Made by a program: the position numbers and the translations under genes. A stretch of 41,173 nt of DNA from a virus, in the IMG/VR virus record IMGVR_UViG_3300037672_001695, positions 1 to 41,173 of that record, one strand, 5' to 3'. This document shows, one piece after another, positions 13,259 to 17,738 of this stretch. The notes beneath the pieces are model-generated. The model searched no databases. It saw only the letters and a program-made list of their open reading frames with translations, and was not told the origin of the DNA. Within the stretch, counting starts at the first letter, position 1, and each line of letters begins with the position of its first letter.

Positions 13259-13301
13259 GTTTGAACTGTTGATAGAATACATGTTTTAGAACACCGTGCT
13301 C
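13259..13301 (-). promoter_or_regulatory. GAGCAC-box promoter module, copy 3
   Basis: GAGCACGGTGTTC starting at 13301, TATTCT (13279-13274) 22 nt from the box start, CAGTTCAAAC 11 nt from the -10 start. It drives the 88-aa gene at 13246. Confidence 0.7.
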
Positions 13302-13305
13302 ATTT

Positions 13306-13333
13306 ATTGTGCCACTAATACTATTGGCACAAT
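13306..13333 (-). promoter_or_regulatory. Post-stop TGGCAC hairpin, copy 3
   Basis: A perfect 9-bp stem ATTGTGCCA/TGGCACAAT with a 10-nt loop, 3 nt after the stop of the 45-aa membrane protein and just upstream of promoter module 3. No T-run. Confidence 0.6.
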
Positions 13334-13335
13334 GT

Positions 13336-13473
13336 TTACTTTTCAACTGTTCTTTCAATGCTTGGATGATAACGATGCATCAATTCTGCATCCCTATGTG
13401 CCAAGAACATCAAATAGACAGATATACCAAAGACGGCAAAGATACCAGTTACTAATAATTGTGCTAGTCGCAT
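13336..13473 (-). CDS. Small single-pass membrane protein, 45 aa
   Basis: I translated this by hand; it begins MRLAQLLVTGIFAVFGISVY and ends YHPSIERTVEK. Residues 3-25 form one hydrophobic segment followed by a charged tail (HRDAELMHRYHP), so it should sit in the inner membrane with the C-terminus probably cytoplasmic by the positive-inside rule. Its ATG overlaps the stop of the upstream gene (TAATG). Small phage membrane proteins of this kind may act in lysis control, superinfection exclusion or takeover; none of these is shown here. Confidence 0.72.
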   Translation of the reverse strand: MRLAQLLVTGIFAVFGISVYLMFLAHRDAELMHRYHPSIERTVEK

Positions 13474-13628
13474 TATGCTGCCTCCGGTAGATCATCAATG
13501 CCTGGATCGTATGGATATAATATTTCATTCTTTAGGTTCTCTAATTCAACCTTACGTCGTTGAAGTTTGTCGATCTCTCTATCAGTAATAGAGAGACGAA
13601 TCATCACTGCTTCAAGTGTCATAAACAT
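13473..13628 (-). CDS. Small coiled-coil protein, 51 aa
   Basis: The start is taken at 13628 (MFMTLEAVMIRLSITDREID); an ATG at 13622 is also possible, while the longer frame to 13682 would run back through the end of the 123-aa gene. The middle (REIDKLQRRKVELENLKNEI) is a strong heptad coiled coil, and the acidic C-terminus ends GIDDLPEAA. It is followed in coupled fashion by the membrane protein (TAATG). Function unknown. Confidence 0.68.
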   Translation of the reverse strand: MFMTLEAVMIRLSITDREIDKLQRRKVELENLKNEILYPYDPGIDDLPEAA

Positions 13629-13633
13629 AACAA

Positions 13634-14005
13634 TCACGCAATGTAAAGATAAGAACCTGCCCAATCTGCACGAGAAAAACATTCCTCACGTGATTCAATC
13701 TCAAGTAAACGATAGCGAACAATCTTTGCAGGTGATTTGAATGATGCTGGTTTGTATACTTCACCAGTCTTCTTATCAACGAAGGCATGAACACTGCGTT
13801 GCTGACTGTTAGTCTCCATCACGACTTTGTGATACTTACGTCCACCTTCCTCGATATAAAACTTATATGGATCAGATTTAGGTTGACGACGACTGAAATC
13901 AAGTTCAAGTGCATCGCATAACATCAACGTAAACTTACGGACGTTGAGTTGAATCGAATTACGTGCATCTTGTGTTGCAACGTAGTCAGCGAAGGCAGTG
14001 GACAT
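13634..14005 (-). CDS. Hypothetical protein, 123 aa
   Basis: It begins MSTAFADYVATQDARNSIQL and contains SVHAFVDKKTGEVYKPASFK, a short strand-turn-strand segment of a type I have seen in small hypothetical proteins of marine T4-like phages. It is basic in the first half. The start is supported by the CAGTTGAGA leader and a TATTGT -10. The function is unknown to me. It ends 5 nt before the coiled-coil gene. Confidence 0.75.
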   Translation of the reverse strand: MSTAFADYVATQDARNSIQLNVRKFTLMLCDALELDFSRRQPKSDPYKFYIEEGGRKYHKVVMETNSQQRSVHAFVDKKTGEVYKPASFKSPAKIVRYRLLEIESREECFSRADWAGSYLYIA

Positions 14006-14009
14006 TTGT

Positions 14010-14032
14010 GTTTCTCAACTGTTGATACAATA
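14010..14032 (-). promoter_or_regulatory. -10 (TATTGT) with CAGTTGAGA leader
   Basis: TATTGT (14032-14027), then CAGTTGAGAAAC beginning 11 nt from the first base, the same geometry as in the other cluster promoters. The GAGCAC box is not present; a hairpin occupies its place. Confidence 0.6.
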
Positions 14033-14040
14033 CATGAAAT

Positions 14041-14070
14041 AACCGCCTATTCCCCCACGGATAGACGGTT
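14041..14070 (-). promoter_or_regulatory. 10-bp hairpin upstream of the 123-aa gene
   Basis: Arms 14070-14061 and 14050-14041 pair over 10 bp with one G-U in the minus-strand RNA (an A-C mismatch on the other strand), around a 10-nt G-rich loop. It lies between the stop of the 45-aa gene and the next -10, and may act as a terminator without a clean T-run. Confidence 0.5.
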
Positions 14071-14082
14071 TCTTGACTGGCA

Positions 14083-14094
14083 CACTAATTAGTG
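14083..14094. promoter_or_regulatory. 12-nt perfect palindrome CACTAATTAGTG at a gene end
   Basis: A perfect palindrome overlapping the stop codon of the 45-aa gene, next to TGTGCCAG on the minus strand. The half-site CACTAAT also occurs in the loops of hairpins 1 and 3, hinting at a shared protein-binding or RNA motif. Confidence 0.4.
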
Positions 14095-14222
14095 ACGTAA
14101 ATGTTCCTCGCTGTAGTATACTTTGCCTCCATCAATTTGATGGCATGGTGGATACTAACAGCAGTGAAACTTTCTTCGATTCGATAACCCTCAACGAGAG
14201 CACTGACGATGAATTGTCTCAT
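14085..14222 (-). CDS. Small protein, 45 aa
   Basis: I translated this by hand; it begins MRQFIVSALVEGYRIEESFT and ends ARNIYVTN. A good ribosome site (AGGAG) lies within the end of the upstream gene, and the start overlaps its stop (ATGA). The pattern strand-helix-strand (QFIVSALVEG...HHAIKLMEAKY...NIYVTN) looks like a tiny alpha/beta domain. No family recognised. Confidence 0.72.
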   Translation of the reverse strand: MRQFIVSALVEGYRIEESFTAVSIHHAIKLMEAKYTTARNIYVTN

Positions 14223-14374
14223 TCTGAATCTCCTGGTAAAAACTCTTGGAACTCGTGAAAATAGTAGTCTTCAGTGATACCTATCTTGTTACAGAAGAAT
14301 TTCACTGAATCATACTCAGTCTGATCCATTTCAACGAGGAAATGTTCAGTTTCAACGGTGATTACATCATTCAT
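14219..14374 (-). CDS. Small acidic protein, 51 aa
   Basis: I translated this by hand; it begins MNDVITVETEHFLVEMDQTE and ends FQEFLPGDSE. It has about 14 Asp/Glu and only two Lys. It couples to the 45-aa gene by ATGA and carries that gene's ribosome site. No family recognised; its charge would suit a DNA-mimic, but size and context alone do not show this. Confidence 0.68.
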   Translation of the reverse strand: MNDVITVETEHFLVEMDQTEYDSVKFFCNKIGITEDYYFHEFQEFLPGDSE

Positions 14375-14410
14375 AGTGAAATTTGGGTACATTGATAATA
14401 TACAAGAGAT

Positions 14411-15034
14411 TTAGACAAATTTGAGAACTCCTGTGACACTTTGTAATGTGGTTGCCTTACTGATGCTCTGCTTTGCTTGTTGATACAATGCAGAGTCACT
14501 TTCACATCCCCAGTATTGACGACCAACCTTTTTTGCACTCACAGCAGTAGAACCATCACCTACAAATATATCCAACACAGTATCACCGGGAACAGTATAT
14601 GCATTGATTAGTAGTTCATCAAGAGATTGACGAGATGTAGATGAATGGACGCAAGTGTAGTTATCACTATCATTTTTGTAAGTGAAATCCTTGCCCTTTG
14701 AATAACACCAAGCATATTGATGTTTATGTGCAAAGTTCTTCTTACTCCGGCGTCCAGTTCTACACTCCCAAACGATCTCATGTTGCTCTGTTAGTTGTTT
14801 ATCACGATTCAGAGCATACTTATACACTAAGAACGATTCATTCTTCAGTGTTCCCCATACAATCATCATCCCATTTGGTTTCAACACACGCACACATTCT
14901 GTGGTCCATTTCATACACCATGAAAGATACTTCTTACCACTACCTGACGGTGGTTCAGTAAGAACTAGATCAACAGAATTGTCTTTCAATTTACTTAGAA
15001 ACTGTAGACAATCCTTGTTCTGTAGTTTATTCAT
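14411..15034 (-). CDS. DNA N4/N6-methyltransferase-like protein, divergent catalytic motif
   Basis: A 207-residue protein with the beta-class order of amino-methyltransferases (motif IV before motif I): a SVDLVLTEPPSGSGK segment at about 20-34, then a C-terminal SAM-binding motif VLDIFVGDGSTAV (153-165) followed by GRQYWGCESD. Motif IV is normally [DNS]PP[YFW]; here it is EPPS (27-30), so both outer positions are changed and activity is doubtful or specificity altered. Motif I also departs from F.G.GT. The start overlaps the stop of the nuclease-like gene (ATGA), so the two are translated together. It may be a maintenance methylase, an inactive DNA-binding relic, or an RNA-directed variant. 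Confidence 0.75.
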   Translation of the reverse strand: MNKLQNKDCLQFLSKLKDNSVDLVLTEPPSGSGKKYLSWCMKWTTECVRVLKPNGMMIVWGTLKNESFLVYKYALNRDKQLTEQHEIVWECRTGRRSKKNFAHKHQYAWCYSKGKDFTYKNDSDNYTCVHSSTSRQSLDELLINAYTVPGDTVLDIFVGDGSTAVSAKKVGRQYWGCESDSALYQQAKQSISKATTLQSVTGVLKFV

Positions 15035-15561
15035 AGATTGGCATACAATGACTTCATAAATGGGAAGTCTTTAGGAAAACCATCAAGGAAAAATGTACCT
15101 GAGTTCACGGTTTTACCACCATGCTGGTTATACTTCCAATGACCATTTGCATCTTGTCTTGTTACATACTCATCAACTATATTTTTAGGTGATGAATACA
15201 TCTCAACACGATCAGGATACATTGCAAGAAAGATAATCACATCATAATCTTGAGCAACACGAATTTGTTGCCATCGGAATTGATCACCTTGTCCCCATAA
15301 CATGGATCCTTTGATCTCACATCGTTGACCATTGATGATGCGATCGTATTCACTTTGCTTTGGACGAGTAACTGCAAACCCAAGATGTTCGCAGTATTCA
15401 CTAACAAGTTTCTCGAAGAACTTTCCCTTCCTTTTACTACTCATTTCTTTGTAGATAAGAAAGGGAGAGTCAATATAGGGATCAACATCACGACCATGCA
15501 ATGCATCATCGTGTGTTTGATAACTTTCAATGAACTTAGCAGGAATCGTGGTGTCAATCAT
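15031..15561 (-). CDS. PD-(D/E)XK endonuclease-like protein
   Basis: A 176-residue protein. The segment GKFFEKLVSEYCEHLGF (46-62) followed by SEYDRIINGQRCEIKGSM (70-87) fits a PD-(D/E)XK core: helix glutamate E50, D73, then E82-x-K84 in a strand. The next strand (YDVIIFLAMY) fits the fold. This is the catalytic layout of many type II restriction enzymes and other nucleases. It lies directly before, and is coupled with, a methyltransferase-like gene, suggesting a small phage restriction-modification-like cassette. The family name is not recognised; the nuclease call rests on motif geometry. Host-DNA degradation is an alternative role. Confidence 0.6.
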   Translation of the reverse strand: MIDTTIPAKFIESYQTHDDALHGRDVDPYIDSPFLIYKEMSSKRKGKFFEKLVSEYCEHLGFAVTRPKQSEYDRIINGQRCEIKGSMLWGQGDQFRWQQIRVAQDYDVIIFLAMYPDRVEMYSSPKNIVDEYVTRQDANGHWKYNQHGGKTVNSGTFFLDGFPKDFPFMKSLYANL

Positions 15562-15580
15562 GATACTTAGTTAGATATGT

Positions 15581-15913
15581 TCAAGACAAATCGATCATAC
15601 CTGTTTTTTCCTCATTTCTAAATGGGAAAGCGACCGTGGCACCCCTACCGGTGAGACCTTGTGAAAATTCTTGTTTATGCAACGGAACCACCACAGTATT
15701 CCATGCTTTTACATGAGAATTTTCTAGTTTCTGCTGCATATAAGCAGCAACACCCTGAACACACATTGCAGCGTTCAAAATTTCATCGGAATCGCATTCA
15801 TGACTCAGTTTACAGTTGAGATCTTCAATCATTTCCTCAATGATTTTCAACTGTTGGATGGATTCCTCCACGTCATTCATTACTTCCCACACGACTTCGT
15901 AATCTAATGACAT
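15581..15913 (-). CDS. Hypothetical helical protein, 110 aa
   Basis: The start is set at 15913 (MSLDYEVVWEVMNDVEESIQ), since the longer frame to 16030 crosses a strong terminator and overlaps the upstream gene. It is largely helical and acidic (EESIQQLKIIEEMIEDLNCK), with a conserved-looking C-terminal loop (GLTGRGATVAFPFRNEEKTG). No Shine-Dalgarno sequence is clear. No family recognised. Confidence 0.68.
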   Translation of the reverse strand: MSLDYEVVWEVMNDVEESIQQLKIIEEMIEDLNCKLSHECDSDEILNAAMCVQGVAAYMQQKLENSHVKAWNTVVVPLHKQEFSQGLTGRGATVAFPFRNEEKTGMIDLS

Positions 15914-15930
15914 GATAATAGTAAAATAGA

Positions 15931-15959
15931 GAAAAAAAATGCCACCGAGGTGGTGGCAT
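15931..15959 (-). terminator. Intrinsic terminator after the KTSC gene
   Basis: The minus strand gives an 8-bp stem ATGCCACC/GGTGGCAT with a 5-nt loop followed by eight T: a canonical intrinsic terminator for the KTSC-domain gene. The arms share the TGCCAC/GTGGCA spelling of the post-stop hairpins in the cluster. Confidence 0.92.
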
Positions 15960-15983
15960 CTTGAACAGTGATAGTCTAGACTA

Positions 15984-16205
15984 TCAGACAGCAACCTGCT
16001 GAAGGTTGCCCTCACGACGGTACTTAGCAATCAGGCGACCAACTGATTCGCCTTTGGCGATAGTGGTCTCAAGGTCAGAGCGAAGGACGGTAGCATCCTT
16101 AGCAATGAAGTCATAAGCGGTGTCCTTAGACGTGAATTGGACGGACACTGCGTTGCTGTCGTTGAAGTCGATAGCAGCGATTGCGGAAGAACCAGTGATG
16201 TTCAT
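15984..16205 (-). CDS. KTSC-domain protein, 73 aa
   Basis: A small protein matching the KTSC layout: SSAIAAIDF at the N-terminus, then a strand-turn-strand (VSVQFTSKDTAYDF) and the C-terminal GESVGRLIAKYRRE segment. KTSC domains occur as short stand-alone phage proteins and at the C-terminus of phage lysyl-tRNA synthetases; their role is unclear, possibly nucleic-acid related. A long leader (about 70 nt) with a small hairpin precedes it, and a strong terminator follows, so it is a single-gene unit. Confidence 0.8.
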   Translation of the reverse strand: MNITGSSAIAAIDFNDSNAVSVQFTSKDTAYDFIAKDATVLRSDLETTIAKGESVGRLIAKYRREGNLQQVAV

Positions 16206-16283
16206 GATAAAAAGAGAATTGAAATGTAAGGTTGGACAGTGACGATCTTTTGTAGAGGCGGCGTCTCTCCTCTTGTTGAACTA

Positions 16284-16292
16284 ATTATAGCA
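16284..16292 (-). promoter_or_regulatory. Extended -10 promoter (TGCTATAAT) for the KTSC gene
   Basis: TGCTATAAT lies right after the stop of the upstream gene; predicted leader about 70 nt containing AGAGG/CCTCT hairpin arms. The same nonamer occurs at 8804-8812 and 40117-40125. Confidence 0.65.
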
Positions 16293-16293
16293 C

Positions 16294-16542
16294 CTAGTCT
16301 GGCAGATGCTCTTGGATGGGTGACAGTTCGTAATCTGGCACATCCTCATTGACTCCGATCATGGATTCATAGTAGATATCATAGTCGATACCGATGTAGC
16401 GAGCAAGTTCTTCGTAGTCAGTGTGACAACGCAGTTCTCGTTCTAATGCAAGGTAATCGGAGAGATCCATGAGAGCACTGAGGCAGACAGTAATCTTAGC
16501 ACAGGTTGAAACATCTCTCAACCTTTGTTCTGTTTGCCTCAT
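16294..16542 (-). CDS. Hypothetical acidic protein, 82 aa
   Basis: It begins MRQTEQRLRDVSTCAKITVC and ends LSPIQEHLPD. The N-terminus is basic, the rest strongly acidic (DYEELARYIGIDYDIYYESM, VNEDVPDYEL). The annotated AUG lies at the edge of a hairpin loop, without a ribosome site; an internal ATG at 16470 (MDLSDYLALERE) is an alternative start giving a 58-aa acidic protein. No family recognised. Confidence 0.6.
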   Translation of the reverse strand: MRQTEQRLRDVSTCAKITVCLSALMDLSDYLALERELRCHTDYEELARYIGIDYDIYYESMIGVNEDVPDYELSPIQEHLPD

Positions 16543-16552
16543 AAACTGAGGC
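16536..16552 (-). promoter_or_regulatory. Hairpin covering the start codon of the 82-aa gene
   Basis: GCCTCA-GTTTA-TGAGGC on the minus strand: 6-bp perfect stem, 5-nt loop. The AUG (16542-16540) begins at the last loop base and continues into the 3' arm. It also lies 15 nt after the AAA+ ATPase stop, so it could be a 3'-end hairpin, a start-codon block, or both. Confidence 0.5.
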
Positions 16553-16557
16553 GTATG

Positions 16558-16565
16558 TTATTTAG
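16558..16565 (-). promoter_or_regulatory. CTAAATAA late-like box after the AAA+ gene
   Basis: CTAAATAA on the minus strand, 16 nt before the ATG of the 82-aa gene. It matches the CTAAATA variant seen before two virion genes. Single short match, low certainty. Confidence 0.35.
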
Positions 16566-16567
16566 TG

Positions 16568-17662
16568 TTACATTGTGGCGATTGACTCCTCTTCAAAGTC
16601 CACGTTCTCATCAAGTTTGGTATACAGTTGCATGAACGACAGTTTAGTATCATCATCGAAACGATTCAAGCACATTTCAATTGCTTTCATCTTATCACCA
16701 AAGATACTATACGCTCGCACAATATGCACCAAACGACGAGTTGAAATAATTTCATCGATGCCACCATCATTGAATGTTTTACGTACAATGTCTGCCCAAT
16801 CTACAAGATGCTTGTAGAAATCAATATGATCTCCAGTAGCAGGGATGTTGAGACTTTCTCCTACATTAGTGAGAATTTGTCTCTCTACTGCTGGTGTTGG
16901 ATAGTTTTGCTCAAAGGTGATAGGGAATCGCTCAAGAAATGCCTCATTGAGAACATTTGTGCCAATGAATCTACCATCATCAGAACCCTTACCCTTTGTG
17001 TTGGCAGTAGCAATGACTGTGAATCCTTTCGCTGGTTGAATGTGAACACCAATCTTCTTCAGGAAGACACCATTACCCTCCAGAATAGATTGCAGGCACA
17101 AAATCTTATTTGATGCCAGGTCAATCTCATCCAACAGTAACACAGCACCACGTTCCATTGCCTCAATGACAGGACCATTATGCCAAACAGTGTTACCATC
17201 AACCAGACGGAAACCACCAATCAAGTCATCTTCATCAGTCTCGATTGTGATGTTGACTCGGATAACATCACGTCCTAATTGTGCACATGCTTGCTCAACA
17301 CCAAATGTCTTACCATTGCCAGACATACCTGTAATGAATACAGGATAGAATTGGTGTGATTGAATTACTTTCTTGAGATCTTTGAATCCACCAAAGGGAA
17401 CAAATGTCTCATCTTTAGTAGGAACTAGTGATTCAATTGCTGTTGGTGTTGCTAGTGGTTCAGCAGATTGTGTGGGTTGAATAGTATCAATGATATTCCA
17501 ATTACCACGTCTTACTTTGTACTGATTGAGATACTTAGTAAGAGTTTGGTAACCAACATTTGCACTACCACAATATGCCTTGACCATGTTTGCATCAATT
17601 TCAGTGCCAAAGGTATCAACCAAGGCATCGATATGTTCTTGAGCGTTGACGGTGCGTGGCAT
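16568..17662 (-). CDS. cobS: CobS/MoxR-type AAA+ ATPase
   Basis: A 364-residue ATPase. From the preferred start 17662 (MPRTVNAQEHIDALV) the Walker A motif is GMSGNGKT (112-119), Walker B LLLDEID (175-181), the sensor-1 region VIATANTKG (216-224) and a candidate arginine finger in LERFPI (about 243-248). These fit the AAA_5/MoxR group that includes CobS of the cobalt chelatase, CbbQ and NorQ. Cyanophages commonly carry a gene called cobS. The longer frame to 17746 would run through its promoter and a hairpin. It follows a vWA-protein gene, the usual partner of MoxR ATPases. A B12 role is uncertain here because no cobN is visible. Confidence 0.88.
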   Translation of the reverse strand: MPRTVNAQEHIDALVDTFGTEIDANMVKAYCGSANVGYQTLTKYLNQYKVRRGNWNIIDTIQPTQSAEPLATPTAIESLVPTKDETFVPFGGFKDLKKVIQSHQFYPVFITGMSGNGKTFGVEQACAQLGRDVIRVNITIETDEDDLIGGFRLVDGNTVWHNGPVIEAMERGAVLLLDEIDLASNKILCLQSILEGNGVFLKKIGVHIQPAKGFTVIATANTKGKGSDDGRFIGTNVLNEAFLERFPITFEQNYPTPAVERQILTNVGESLNIPATGDHIDFYKHLVDWADIVRKTFNDGGIDEIISTRRLVHIVRAYSIFGDKMKAIEMCLNRFDDDTKLSFMQLYTKLDENVDFEEESIATM

Positions 17663-17665
17663 CGG

Positions 17666-17689
17666 TTTGTTTGAACTGAAGTTAGTATA
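17666..17689 (-). promoter_or_regulatory. Promoter-leader of the AAA+ gene
   Basis: TATACT (17689-17684), then CAGTTCAAACAAA starting 11 nt from the first base. It is almost identical to the promoter of the vWA gene (19844-19868), suggesting co-regulation of the two partners from separate promoters. Confidence 0.7.
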
Positions 17690-17710
17690 AGGGATAATAA
17701 GTGGAGAATA

Positions 17711-17729
17711 GAGTGGCAGTGTGCCACTC
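17711..17729 (-). promoter_or_regulatory. Post-stop TGGCAC hairpin after the vWA gene
   Basis: A perfect 8-bp stem GAGTGGCA/TGCCACTC with a 3-nt loop, 9 nt after the vWA stop codon. It resembles the hairpins at 12276, 12743 and 13306 in position and TGGCAC spelling. Confidence 0.65.
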
Positions 17730-17738
17730 ATATAAGTG

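Noticed and set aside
14073-14258. Plus-strand frame of 61 codons
   Set aside because: It is antisense to two coupled small genes that have proper starts and a ribosome site.
10362-14374. Possible CRISPR array from repeated intergenic elements
   Set aside because: Repeats are few, unequally spaced by genes and resolve into hairpin plus promoter modules; no regular spacers.
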